Assembly (NCBI GenBank): GCA_035235625.1
Contig: CP141150.1
Coordinates: 31,450,756-31,514,755 of the forward strand
Length of the DNA stretch: 64,000 bases
Reading direction: 5' to 3'
From: Saururus chinensis
Taxonomy: Eukaryota > Streptophyta > Magnoliopsida > Piperales > Saururaceae
Of this stretch, positions 1 to 12,028 are shown one piece after another. Within the stretch, counting starts at the first letter, position 1. Each line of letters starts with the position of its first letter. Both the position numbers and the translations under genes were made by a program. The notes under the pieces were generated by a model. It was not told where the DNA came from. It saw nothing but the letters and a program-made list of their open reading frames with translations, and did not search any database.

Positions 1-472
1 GTTCTTCTTCTTGTTTCTTTGTGATTTGGATACATAAGATGCTTGAAGGCTCTCCTTTTTTATTTTTTGTGATTTTGATACATAGAAATCTTTAAGAGAC
101 AATTATTTTTTTATCCTTCATCTATCTAAAACATTTCTATTTTTATTTTCAATTTTAATGTTCATATCTTCCTGTTAGATAGAATTTTCATTCGATTCTA
201 ACTGAAATAACATGATACATGAAGAACATCATTAGATGTTACAATGATCCTTAATGCCTTAGTATTTTCTCATCTTGGTTTCTTGACTCTATATTACCTC
301 AATACTCTTCTACTCTTTCTTTCTTAATTTTTCCTTTCTTTATTTTTTTCGTAATAGTTTTCTTTGTTGCACAAGGCTTTCCCTGTGGATTGACCTTGTC
401 TACTACAATTGACAAGTAAAACAAATTTGAATTTTACTTCTTCATAGTCTTAGTTCAGACGTAACTACAATT
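1..472. other. AT-rich interval, no recognised feature
   Basis: No credible frame, inverted repeat or similarity to the rest of the window up to the duplication edge at about 473. Confidence 0.4.
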
Positions 473-769
473 TGTAGTTGTATGATTGGACAATTTTAAT
501 TTTTGTAAATGTTGTTAACACTCGGTAGATCACATTCTCATTTCCTCAACGGTGTGCGACCAGAATTTTGTGTCTTAAATGTTTTATATCATGTTGTTTA
601 GATAAAAGTTGAATTTTGTCGTGTATTTTATTGTGAATTCTAAAAACCAGAGATTGTGGTATGTAGTGTGAAATCGAGCATCTGAAATACAAGATTTTAG
701 TCTGCATTTTGAAATAAAAAATATGAAATACATTAGTTTAAAATACAAAAATGACTAACGCTTTGTTAG

Positions 770-958
770 GGAAAAGACAAAGGAATACTGTACAACGAGA
801 GAATTACAAGTAGATGGAGGAGATGGTAAGAAGAGGGGAGTCCAGGATCCATGATGTGGTGTAGGAGGCATGTAGCTGGATTGCCATGGTGGCAATTGCT
901 GAGGTGGCCTTAATACTTACAACAATGAAAACAAAAACCACTAATAGTGTTCAAGCAA
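770..958 (-). mobile_element. Truncated copia LTR inside the LINE fragment (left copy)
   Basis: Matches the complete LTR at 43177-43439 for about 190 bases and lacks its PBS-side end. It joins LINE sequence at the same position as the other two copies. Confidence 0.75.
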
Positions 959-2060
959 CTTTTGTAAAAGGAACTGCCAAAGGCATCTTGACCGAGAGCA
1001 CTATATACACTATCCATAGAAACCACATATTGTTTTATTTCAACTAAATCAGGAATTTTGGTCAACAATGCATTTTATTCTTGAGAAATAATATATGGGA
1101 TATGTTGTATAATCAAAGACGAAACTGTGTTTTCTGCAAGGATGGCTTGAGAAAAATGCGAAACACATTCTTGTGAAATATAATCTATATTATCAATCCA
1201 TGCCCGATTTATATTTTTTTTTAGTGCTTGAAGAAGATCGTCGAGCACTTATCATTGAGCGAAAGAATTTTATGTTTTGACTCTAGTTTGTAACCATTCG
1301 AGTCTCGACTTTTGATGCAAGATGCTAAAGAACATTGTGCAAATGAAGACTAGCCGAAGCCAGTGCACTTAAATGTACATTAACCTCTACTAAGTCCAAG
1401 GCCTAATGAATATTGCCAAATGAATAATTATTCTAATTTTAAAAAACTACTTATTTATATTTTGTATGGAAAATCTGCATAGGATCACCTAAAACGTAGA
1501 TGTTCCAATAAGCAGTCACTAAATTCTAAAAACCAATACATTGAGTCACATATCCAGGAATTTGAAAGGTGAAGGTTGACGAGAACTTATCTTTTCCACT
1601 ATAATAAGAAGAGGAGCATGATCTAAAGTGAGAGGCCAAGAGCAGAAATGATAGTCTTACCAAACATCTCTACCCAATTCTGATTATAAAAAACCATGTC
1701 CAATATCTCATAGGTACATCTTAGACCATTTTGCTTATTGGTCCAAGTAAATTTTGAATATGAATAACTAGCATCAATATGTCAAACCCCAACAATCAAT
1801 ATAGTTATTGAACTCCACCATACCTCTATCATTCAGAGTATTTCCTCCAATTTCTTCTAAAGGATCAAGAATGATGTTAAAAGCTCCACCCATTATCCAA
1901 GGTGCTCTGCCATTGGCAATGTTGAAAGATTTAATTTGACCTCATAAATAGTTCCTCTCAACAAAAGTGCACTTAGCATAAAAAAAAAACCTACTACATT
2001 TTTGGCAAATAAGTTTCTTAGAACAAAATCTAATGTTGATGTTCAAACTTTCTTTATAAA
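959..2060 (-). mobile_element. LINE fragment, endonuclease and linker region (left copy)
   Basis: The minus strand encodes LINE-like sequence: an endonuclease stretch (resembling APWIMGGAFNIIFD in the sister copy) followed by the linker with KSRLEWLQTG and DAFGSSFYKSC. Only this part of ORF2 is present and it is decayed. Its 3' side is cut by a copia LTR at 958/959. The sister copy at 44881-45985 is better preserved. Confidence 0.8.
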
Positions 2061-2973
2061 AACTCAAAATATTGTTAATTTTGATGGTCAAAACAATGTT
2101 GAAACTTTATGTACAATTTTAGTCTTTAGAGTCTAATTAGATTTGGTTTCTAGTCAAGTCATATTTGAAATTGAAAAACTTGAAAAATAAGAATAGATGT
2201 GTTTTGAAAGTTCAAGGATGAGGACTGTATTGAGTGTGGGAGATTTGAAGGTATTATACACACTCACATACATATATCACTTAGAATAAGTCTAAATAAT
2301 TTGACGAGTGATTTTAGAAGAATTAGGACATTCTAGGTCAAAATCTAGAAAATTGTACATAAGGGGTCTATCAATTTTGAACACATGATATGTAGAGATC
2401 GATCTTTTAAGGTTTGCTGTTTTAGATTTCAAACCAAGGCAGAGATTGATCGATCATCTGATCAATAGATCAATTGATTGGTAATATTGTTTAGACAGAG
2501 ATAGTGATCGATCGATCACTTGCTCAACAGATCAATTGATTGAAGCCTAAGTTACCAAGTTTAAGAATTCCAGAATGAAGTCTTCCTACTTTAGATTTGT
2601 TTACCCTAACAGACTTAAAACACTATAAAAGGGCTCGACATTGACGAAATTGAAGAAAGGGAAATCATTATTGAAGTTGGGAAAAAGAAAATATCATTAT
2701 CTTAATTTTCCTTGATCCATCGTTGATTTTTGAGTAAAAATTCTTCATGGTGAGAGAGACACAACAAGAACACAACACATGCACAAGTGTTTGAGGAGGA
2801 TCCATTTCATCTTTATAAAAAAAGCGACTGAAGAGTCATAAGGCAAATCAACATTCAAAAAGGAGTTTTGTTGAAGAACTACAAGGAGCCAAAGACTTAA
2901 AGTCCAACAACAAAAGATGAGGAGGTTTAAGCAAAAGGAGTTTGTGTTAGAGTCTCAATAGAGGGTGGTGGCT

Positions 2974-4170
2974 TAGTGATATCACCGGGTCGGGTTTTGG
3001 TAAACCCGACTCCGATACCATTTAAAAAACTAAAACCCGAATCCTATACCAAACCCATCATGGGTTAAAAAATTTATACCAAACCCGACTCTTATTGGTA
3101 AAATCAAAACCCGAACCCGACCTGACCCGAATAATTTACCACTCGACCCGACCCGAATCTGAAAAAAAACCCCTCTGCAAAGAACCCTAAAAACCTCCGG
3201 CACTAGAGGCACAATGGAACTGTTAGAAACCTGAATACCCGTCACTCACACCGAACCAACTTGGCTCTTTTGGACACCATACAAAAAAAATAATGCCCAG
3301 ACACTACCTTGCCAGAGCAGGCGAAAACGACCAGACAAAAAAAGGCCCAAACACGACCTTGCTGGAGCAGGCAAAAATGGCCAGATAAAAAAAAACTGCC
3401 CCTTTCAATCCCAAACCCACCATCATCCATTAGACCATGACCTATAACCTGCCTCACGGCCTTGCTGGAGTAGCCGGAGACGACCAGACAAAAAAGAAAG
3501 CCCCAAGCACAACCTTGCCGGAGGAGCCAAAAACAACCCGACAAAAAAAAAACCCAGACACAACCTTGCCAAAGTAGGCGGAAATGGGCAAACAAAAAAA
3601 ATAAACAGACACGACTGAGAAAAAGAAACCCCAGAGAGGCCGGGCGTGGTGGCGAAAGGCAAATCCAAACACGACTGAGTAGAACAAGATGAGGAGAAGG
3701 GCGAGAACGAGCTGATGATACCTCATATCGCAGAAGAGGGAGGAGGATTGAAGCGGGTTCAGTGTGGGGAAACTTGCTTCCTCCGTCGGCAAAGGCCGCC
3801 AGGAGCCGGAGATCGCAGCCAAGCGCCGGCGAGATGCAGAGGAGGGGTCCCCTACGAGATTGTCTCTTAGCTCTTTCTTGACTGGAGTCTGGAATCGACG
3901 ATGACGAGCCATGGCTAGTGGACTGGCGGAGCGACGGTCCGATGGAGCGTGAAATTGAAACTGTGACAGAGAGATTAGAGTATGGATCGAGATGATGTTT
4001 TTGGTATATATCGGGTCGGGTTAGGGAAAACCCGAATCCGACCCGACCTAAATGATTTGGGTTAAGGTTTAAACCCAAATCTGACCCATTTTACCATTTA
4101 ACAAATTCAAACCCAACCCATTAGGGTTAGGTTGGGTTTATAAAAAAACCCGACCCGAGTGGCATCCCTA
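2974..4170. mobile_element. hAT-like non-autonomous transposon, 1197 bp (left copy)
   Basis: The terminal inverted repeats are about 26 bp: right end in reverse TAGGGATGCCACTCGGGTCG, left end TAGTGATATCACCGGGTCGG. Both continue into ACCCGA-rich subterminal DNA. The target-site duplication is 8 bp (TGGTGGCT at left, TGGTGGTT at right; 7 of 8 match), as expected for hAT. Inside are degenerate tandem repeats of about 57 bp (3296-3610) and a GC-rich stretch (3770-3960) that may be captured host DNA. No transposase. Confidence 0.85.
3296..3610. repeat. Degenerate ~57-bp tandem repeats inside the hAT-like element
   Basis: About five units share CCAGACA, an A-run, then ACACAACCTTGC(C/T)GGAG and AGGCGGAAA-like sequence. 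The matching array in the right copy lies at about 47220-47530. On the minus strand it yields repeated hydrophobic Leu/Phe-rich frames that I consider non-coding. Confidence 0.65.
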
Positions 4171-4889
4171 TGGTGGTTGTTTTGGTCTTGTAAGATGTCT
4201 TACTTACTAGTGCAATGATTTGAGCCTTGTGAAACTCTGTGGTTCTTTACCCTAGTTTGACTTTTCTCTTTTAAATCCTTCAGTGTCACTACAACAAATA
4301 GTACTATTAACGATGCTTTTAAGCATCGCTAATATGCTCAAAAGCGTCTCTACTGACTATTAGCGACGTTAGCGACGCTTACAAAGCGTCACTAAATGAT
4401 TTGATAAAAATGCAGTCGCTATTGCTCATTAGCAATACTTATGACAAAATGGTGCTAATAGTCTCCATTAGTGACGTTTATTTTTGCGTCACTAAATATT
4501 TTCTTTTTGCGACACTTTATTATGCATTGCTAATAGTAAATTATTAGCGACACTTAATTCTAAGCATCGCTAATAATTAGTTATTAGCAATGCTGCATAA
4601 AACATCATGAATATGAAAAAAATAAAATAAAATGAAAAACATCTTATTAGCAACGCTTGTATATGCATCACTAGTACTAAAATAACAAACAATTATTAGT
4701 GACACTTATATAAACGTTGGTAATAAGAAACAAATAGTCCATAGCAACGCTTCGTGAAAGCATCGCTAATCAAAAAATGTATTTAAGAAAATCATCTTTT
4801 TGTATTAGCGACGGTTTACAAAGCATCACTAACATGTAAAAAAATAAAAAAATGTCTTTAGCTTTTGAATAGTGTCACTAATAACTGAC

Positions 4890-5690
4890 ATTTTAAAAAA
4901 AAATCCCGCTAGGGGCGGGATGACTAGAGGGGCGCCGGCGGGAGGGACTGGGATGGTGGATGGGGGTTGTGCCAAAATCCGGCGGAGGTGTCAGTTTTGG
5001 CGCTGCCGGAGGGGGGTGTGATTGGGGAGAGAGGGGAGGGGTGACTGGGAAGAGGTGGGCGGATGGAATCCTGCAGGGAGCCAAATCCAGGTGCCCAGAG
5101 CCCCCTCCTCCTGTTGGACAGATCGGAGGAGGGGTCGGGCGGAAAACAGAGGGAGGGTGGGGGTGCTTGGTTGAAGGTGAAGGGAGGTGATCGGAGAGAT
5201 GGTGGAGGAAGGGGAGCCAGAATCCGATGGCGAGCTGGATTTCAGCCCCGAGAGCCCCCTCCTCTAGCCAGACAGACTGGAGGAGGGGATGGGCAGAAAA
5301 TAGAGGAAGGGTGGGGGGGTTGGGGTGAGGGGGTAGGGGGAGGTGAACAGGGAGAGGGGGGAGGGGGAGATGGAATCCGCTAGGGAGCCAGATTCCTTCC
5401 CCCAAAGCTCCCTCCGGTTGGACACACTAGGGGAGGAGGTGAAAAATAGAGGGTAGGGTAACCGGGGAGAGTGGGGGCTAGGAGGGGGGGGGGTTGAATT
5501 CCAGACCTAGGGGCCCCTCCTCCAGTTTAATAGAGGGGAGGAAAGTAGGAGGTGGTGGGTGGAAAAGAAGGGGTGACTGGGGCCCTCAGAGCCCCTCCTC
5601 TGGTCGAACAAACCCGAGGGGGGCGAAAGCAAGGGGGTGATGGGGGAGGGGGGGGCGTAATCCGGCCGGAACCGGATTTTGGCATACTCA
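4890..5690. repeat. G-rich degenerate tandem repeats in the CACTA-like element
   Basis: Units of roughly 130-170 bp share GGAGCC, CCCCTCCTC, a GAACAGA/GGACAGA core, GGAGGGG and a GGAAAACAGAGGGAGGG segment. Four to five units are seen. The right copy keeps the first part at 48840-49370. Frames in it are Pro/Gly-rich low complexity. Confidence 0.7.
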
Positions 5691-6169
5691 GGGGACAGAG
5701 GATAGAGAGTGTGTGTATGTGCAGAGAAACTGGGTACAAATAGAGAGTGTGGAGAGAGAGGGTAGAGATAGAGAGTCCAAAGAGAGAATAGAGAGAGAAG
5801 TGAGAGAGAGAGAGAGAGTGTGTGTGTGTGTAGAGGGAGAGTAGATATAGATAGTGTAGAGAGGGTATAGAGAGTGTAGAGAGAGGGTAGAGATAGAGAG
5901 TGTAGAGAGGATAGAGAAAGAGAGAGAGGAAAGAGGAGAGATCGGGTAGAGAGAGTGAGAGTGTGGTGAGAGAGATGAGAGAGATAAAGAGAGGAGTAAG
6001 AGAGAGATAGGAAAGAGGAGAGAGAGGAAAGAGAGAGATAGATGATAGAGGGAAGGAGAGAAAGCAAGAGAGAGAGGAAAAAAGTGGAAAGAGGAGAGAG
6101 AGGATGAGAAATAGTGAGAGAGAGAGAGGATGTGTGAGAGAGAGAGAGGAAAGAGGGGAGATAGAGGAT

Positions 6170-6217
<48 letters not shown>

Positions 6218-6230
6218 AGGCAAAGAGCTT
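5690..6230. repeat. (GA)n-rich purine tract
   Basis: About 540 bases of AGAGAG with GTAGA and GTGTG interruptions. Followed after 80 bases by a CT tract on the same strand, making a large imperfect inverted repeat. Confidence 0.85.
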
Positions 6231-6310
6231 TCAAATCTGAAATATCAACACACATTATCACAAATATTTTCAGTGGAGGTGATCTTATCCTAGAAAATAT
6301 GAGCACATCA
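6230..6310 (-). mobile_element. LINE RT snippet carried inside the CACTA-like element
   Basis: About 80 bases match 10837-10920 of the LINE RT fragment (GGAGGTGATCTTATCCTAG, then GAGCACATCATCTAC). On the minus strand this covers the LINE DDVLIF-type motif. A matching snippet lies at 49372-49440 in the right copy. It sits exactly between GA and CT tracts. Confidence 0.7.
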
Positions 6311-7990
6311 TCTACCCTCTTTCTTCTCTCTCTCTCTCTCTCTCTCTCTTTACTCTCCTCATTCTTCCTCTCTCTTCTCTGACTCTCTACCCTCTCTCTC
6401 CTCTCACACTCTACCCTCTCTACACCCCCTCTCTCTTCTCTCTATATCTCTGCACACTCTCTCTACCTCCCTCTCTCTCTCTAGCCTCTAGCCTCACTCT
6501 CTTCTCTCTCTACACACACTCTCTCTCTACCCTCTCTTTCCTCTCCCTTATTCTCATCTCTTTCTTTACTCACTATTTTATTATATATTATAAATTAAAA
6601 ATCAATAAGAAAATTTAAATAAAATACATTAGCGATGCTTGTGGAATGGCGTTGCTAGTATGTTAGTTAGTAGAGATGGAATGTAATATGTGTTGCTAAT
6701 ATAATTTATTTAAAAAAAATTATTATCTTTAAAATATAAATTAATATTAAAAAATTATAAAAAATATAGATTAATTTGTTCCCCCTCTCTCTATCTCCTC
6801 TCTCTTCTTTCTATGCTCTCCTCCCTCTCTATTCACTCTTTCCTCTCTCTTCTTTTTTCTCTCTTTACCATCCCTCTCTTCTTATTCTCACTCTTTTATT
6901 ATAAATTATATTCAAAATCAATAAATAAAATTTTAATAAAATTTATTAAAGACAAAATTTATGAAGCATCACTAATATATTTTTTATTTTTAACTTTTTT
7001 TGATAATTTGAAAATTAAATAATATAATAAAAATCTCAAAAAATATAAATTAATTTATTCTCCCACTTTCAGCTCTCTCTTCTCTCTCCCTCCCCTCTTT
7101 CTTTCTTCTTCTTTCTCACTCTTCTATTTTCTCTCCTCTATCTCTATCTCTTTACCCTCTCTCGTCTCTCTTCCTCTCAATTCTCTTTTCTTTCTCTGCC
7201 CTCTTCATTCTCTCTACCCTCTGTCTCCTCTCTCTCTCCCCCCTCTTCACACTCTCTCTAGCTCCTCTCCTCTCTCTCTCTCTTCACTCTCTCTCCTCAT
7301 TCTTCCGCTCTATTCTCTCTCTCTCTCTTCTCTCTCTACTCTCTCTCTCCTCTCTCTATCTACTATCTCATCATATCTTTCTCCTCTTTCTCTCTCTCCT
7401 CTCGCTATCCTCTCTGTCCTATCTTTCTCCCCTTTCTCTCTCTTTCCTTTCTCTCAACCTCCTCTTTCCTATCTCTCTCTGACTTTAACTCCTCTCTCTA
7501 TCTCTCTCCTCTCTCTCTCCACACTTTCATCCTCTCTCTACCCTCTCTCTCCTATCTTCTCCCCTCTCTCACTTCTCTCTCTCTACACTCTTTATCTCTA
7601 CCCTCTCTCTACACTTTCTATCTCTACACACTCTCTCTACCCTCTCTCACCTCTCTCCTCTCCTATCTCTGGACTCTCTCTCTCCTCTCTCTTTTTCTTG
7701 TCTCTCTCTTCCCTCTCTCTCTCTCTTCACACTCTCTCCTCTCTCTTCTCTCTCTCCCCTCTTCACCCTCTCTTCTGTCTCTCTTCTTTCTCTCTCCTCA
7801 ACCCTATTTCTCTCTCTCTCACTCACTCTCTCTATCTACTCTCACTCTATCCTCTCTCCATTCTCTCTTCTCTAGATCTCTCTCTTCACTCTCTTTCTTG
7901 TCTTTCTCTCTCTCTTCTACTCTCTCTCCCTCTCTTGTCTCTTTCTCTTCTCTCTTCACTCATTTCTCTCTATCTTTCTCTCTCACATGC
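6310..7990. repeat. (CT)n-rich pyrimidine tracts with AT-rich spacer
   Basis: CT-rich tracts at 6310-6580 and 7060-7990 surround AT-rich DNA (6580-7060) that holds a few TTAGCGATGCTT-like motifs. Ser/Leu-rich frames in it are artefacts of the repeat. Confidence 0.85.
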
Positions 7991-10589
7991 ATGCGTGAAC
8001 GTGAGCCCCATCTCAGATGAGTGGGGATAAAGTAGGAAAATTTTATTTATTTTTTATGATTTAATTATTATATAAAAAATAAATATTAAATAAAATATAT
8101 TAGATTTGATATGTTTATTTTAAATTTTTTAATATTTATTTATTATATATAATATATTTAAATATTTAATAAAATAAATTAATAAAGCTATTAACAAGTG
8201 ACACTTTATTAAAAGTGTCTCTAATAGTTGTATTATTAGCGTTGCTTTTGACAAAGCGTCGCTAATAAGCTTTAATTTTTTAATTTTTTTTTGTAATGCT
8301 TTTTTGGAAGCGTCTATACTAGTAGCTCTATTAGAGATGCATTTAATAAAAAGTTGCTAATAATACTACTATTAGCGATGCATTGAAAAAAGTGTTGTTA
8401 ATAGTTCTAAATGTTTTATTTTTAATTGAAAACATAACTATTAGAAACATTTTTTGGAAAGCGTCACTAATATTAGACCTATTAGCGACGTTTTTTTATA
8501 AGTGTTGCTAATAGTACTAGTATTTGAGGCTTTATAAAAAGAGTCGCTAATAGTAAAAAAATTTGCGACGCTTTTGTATGTGTCACAAGTAGTAATTATT
8601 AGCGACGTCGTCGCAAATAGTACTTTTTTTTGTAGTGTATCATTTACATGCTTATGATTTGATTCACTAATAGAATGAATATGAATGGCTTAGAGGTTAA
8701 GTTTTTATTATTTCCATTACATAAATAAATTCCTGCGCATAGAGGTCAAAACTCTTTATTCTTTTATTGTTTGAAGTACTAGTTTTTGGAGCTCTTTGGT
8801 GATCTACTGATCGATTATATATATATTAAACTCTCAATTGGTAGTTGAGGATTTTGATTGAGTATTTGTGTTTCATGATATCTATTTAAATTTTAATGCC
8901 TATCTCAAGTTGGTGTTGTCACTTTGATCAAATTTCCTAGTTTATTTTGCTTTCTAGAGGTTAACTTGCATGTGTTAGAGTTTTCTTTCTAATTTGTGCT
9001 AGATTTACTTATTTTTGTTATTAGAATTACTTATGATCTTGCTGATATTGCTCTAAATTGTGCCTTGTCTTACTTTTGAGCGATAAATCTCTTATCTTGC
9101 TTAAGTAAATGTAGTTATTTGTTTTTTTCTCTTATTTTTAAAATTAATGGCTGCTTTAAACAACAATACGGCTAAACATGGGAATTGGGAAATCCCATGA
9201 ATTGACCACCTTTGTTTAATGGTAAACTTTTCTATTATTAGAAGAATCGGATGACAACCTTCATTCAAACATTTGACGACAATACTTGAAAAGTGGTGAT
9301 TATAGGTTGGAATCCACCTATGGTCAAAGACAAAGATCGAGGAGAATATGATTCTAAAGGATGAAAGAGAATGAGATGAAAATGAAACAAAACTTGCTAA
9401 CTACAATAGTAAAACGCTAAGTGCATTGTTTACTTCTGTAGAAATATCTAAGCATAGGTTAATTTTAAATTGCATATCTGCTAAGGTTGCATGGGAAAAA
9501 CTGATGAAGCACAATGAGGGAACCAATGCTTTGAAGGTGTCTAGGTTATAGATGATCATCATAGAGTTTGAAAATATAATGATGAGTAATGAGGAATCAA
9601 TTTTTAAGTACTATCATAAAATTTATGAGATAGTCAATACTTGTGATCAACTAGAAGAGCCAATCTTAAATTACCTTGTGGTTAGAAAGATCATAAGGAT
9701 ATCCTCAAAATTTAAGATTAAGGAAGTTGCGATTAATGAATCAAATAAAATTGACACTTTAGACGTTGAGGAACTCATAGGGAACTTGAGAACTTTTGAA
9801 ATGCAAAAAGTGTCATATGGAAACAAAAAAGAGTTGTTTGACAAATCAAAGGGAAAACAAATCGCTTTAAAAACAACTAAGAAATTGTCCAAGATGTCTA
9901 CAACCTGAAAAATCCTATACCAAATTAGAAAAAACCAGTTAATTATGTTTTTATACCAAATTAACTTAGACCAATGCCAAGTCAGTGTATGACTATGAAT
10001 TCTTTCCCAGTAAAAAACATTTGTAGGCTTAGGTCATCCATACTTATCTATAGAATCTGTCAAAACACTTCCTGTATCGAATGAGATAAGATATCATTTT
10101 ATAAACCACCCAATTGCAAAGTAGTTTGGCAACCCAATATGATATGTAAGGGTAGAATTCCTACCCAAGGTTCTTATTAGGTCAAAAATTGACATCCATT
10201 TCCAACAATCAAATGACAATATTGTGTCATTAAAAATTTTAAATCAAGGATACTCTTGGAGGAAAAGGAGTAATTCACAATATCTAACATCCAAATAGAT
10301 TTATGATGTAAATAATACTAATGAATCCATCAACATAAAAGAGAATCTTTATGAGTTAAAAGCTCACATAACAGCTTTAAGAGATCTACCAAATTAGAAT
10401 CACACAAGGAAAACACCAAGACCCCTCATTGAAAGGCCTACAAACAACTCTCCAGACAACATTATAGAAGTGTGATGGGAAGATGTCCCCTTCCAAAGAA
10501 AACCAAAAAACATTCATTCAATATGAGACCATTAAGAAGTACCTTTGCAGTAATTTGAAAGCTGAAATCCAATATAGCTGAAGACCATT

Positions 10590-11720
10590 AAGAACTGTCT
10601 TGATTAATTCAAGTTGACCAGCATAGGATGAACATTTATTTTTTCACCCATCAATCTTTGATGATACCTTGTCCAACAGAGGCTTACACAAATTGTAAGA
10701 TAATTTTTTGGAGGATAGAGGAAGACCAAGATACCGAATGGTAGAGAACCCGCATTATATCTAAACACTACTGAAATATCCTCCTTATGTGCACAACTAA
10801 TCGAGAAGAAAATATTGTTTTTGACAAAGTTAGCTTCCAAACCTGAAATATCAACAAACACATTAAGTTTATTACAAATCTTTTCAGCGGAGGTGATCTA
10901 ATCCTAAGAAAACATGAGCACATCATCTACAAACATCTAGTGGCTAATGGAAGGGGCACCATGGAATGAAGAAGGGATTATAACATCATTCTCATATTCT
11001 CTATCTAGCAAAGCTGAGAGACCCTCCATACAAGGAATTAAAATCAAGGGGGACTTAGGACATCCTTGTCTCAAACCACATTTTGAAGTGAAATATCCAT
11101 AATTACTTCCATTTATTAGCACTCTATAAGAAGGGTTGGGGATTTTATTACAATCATTGATCATCAAATTCCAATTCCTTATGAATAAAAAATATGTAGT
11201 TCCATCATACCCAATCATAAGCTTTACGGAGATCAACCTTAATAAAAAACTCTTCGGGCCATGAAGACAATGATAATTTCTAACTAATTCATGAGCAAGA
11301 AGTATATTCTCTCAAATTAACCGATCTTTAATAAAAGCATATTGGTTAAGGCTATCAAGGCCATCAAGAACATATGCCATCGACTAGCCATAATCTTGGC
11401 TATGATTTTGTAAATAAAATTACACAATGATATGAGATGGAAATTCTCAAATGTATTTGCATTTACAATTTTAGGAACTAATGTTAAAAAAGTAGAATTA
11501 ACTATTCTTAACATAGTTCTATTTTTCAAGAAGTTCATTACTATAGCAATGAGATCATCCCAACAATTTCCCAAAAGCTTATGAAGTATTTTCTTTGGAA
11601 AAACCATATGGGCTAGGCGTCTCGTTGCTAGACTCATAATCACTCCCTTAATCTCTTCCACCTCCCGTGGTCTAGAAAGCATAGCAGCTTGCTATTTATT
11701 CTAATTTTTATTAAAAGGAT
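10590..11720 (-). mobile_element. LINE reverse transcriptase fragment
   Basis: Minus-strand frames at 11682-11317 (AHMVFPKKILHKLLGNCWDD, then LTLVPKIVNANTFENFHLIS) and 11236-10937 (SYRVLINGSNYGYFTSKCGL, then RQGCPKSPLILIPCMEGLS) are classic L1-type RT: the VLIPK block, the RPISL-like block and the GLRQGCPLSP block. The DDVLIF block follows at about 10925 and a later block (SGLEANFVKNNIFFS) down to about 10780. Several frame breaks; no endonuclease or 3' tail here. Inactive. Confidence 0.85.
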
Positions 11721-12028
11721 ATGCATGGGAGCACTAGAAGCTTAAGAAGTGAACGATTTTTAGAAGAAATCATTTTGTAAAACTATCACACCTATTCACC
11801 GACAATCGTGTCATTTCTAATTTTGATGTTCTTTCATTGCAATGGCCTTGCACACACTTTGCACAAAAATTATATCATGTTTCCTAAGCCATCACAATTT
11901 TTTTTTAGTGTCCTTCTCTAACTTAATTGTGTCATTGCATTTTAAATATCCTTCTTCAAGCAATTATCCCCATTAGTCCTCTCCTATCAACCTAGGATTG
12001 ATGGAGTACATTTGTATATGATAGTAGA
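11721..12028. other. AT-rich interval upstream of the LINE RT fragment
   Basis: May be decayed LINE sequence preceding the RT; no recognisable motif. Absent from the right duplication copy. Confidence 0.35.

Larger units (their letters stand above)
4287..8637. mobile_element. CACTA-like non-autonomous element, 4351 bp
   Basis: The ends are CACTACAACAAATAG and, on the other strand, CACTACAAAAAAAAGTACTA. Flanking triplets are TGT and TAT, a 2-of-3 match to a 3-bp target duplication. The first ~600 and last ~450 bases are packed with the motif TTAGCGACGC and its reverse complement, about every 20-60 bases, as in CACTA subterminal arrays. The interior has G-rich tandem repeats (4890-5690), a GA tract (5690-6230), a LINE-derived snippet (6230-6310), CT tracts (6310-6580, 7060-7990) and AT-rich spacers. 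No transposase frame. Confidence 0.85.
2235..10450 (+). mobile_element. copia-type LTR retrotransposon fossil, gag only, with two nested DNA transposons
   Basis: The LTR appears to start at TGTGGGAGATTTGAAGG (2235) and carries a TATA-like ACTATAAAAGGG at about 2622. Its body is interrupted by an hAT-like (2974-4170) and a CACTA-like (4287-8637) element, then continues to roughly 9130. Gag-like sequence of the UBN2/copia type follows (frame 9552-9908, with KYYHKIYEIVNTCDQL and NKIDTLDVEELIGNL). No integrase, RT or 3' LTR was found. It is a broken fossil with multiple breaks and looks old. Confidence 0.75.

Noticed and set aside
3242-4078. 278-codon minus-strand frame in the hAT-like element
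   Set aside because: Built from degenerate 57-bp repeats; no transposase motif, and the sister copy does not keep it whole.
5507-6306. Long Ser/Leu-rich open frames over the GA tract
   Set aside because: They arise because GA/CT repeats have few stops; composition is pure repeat and no domain is visible.
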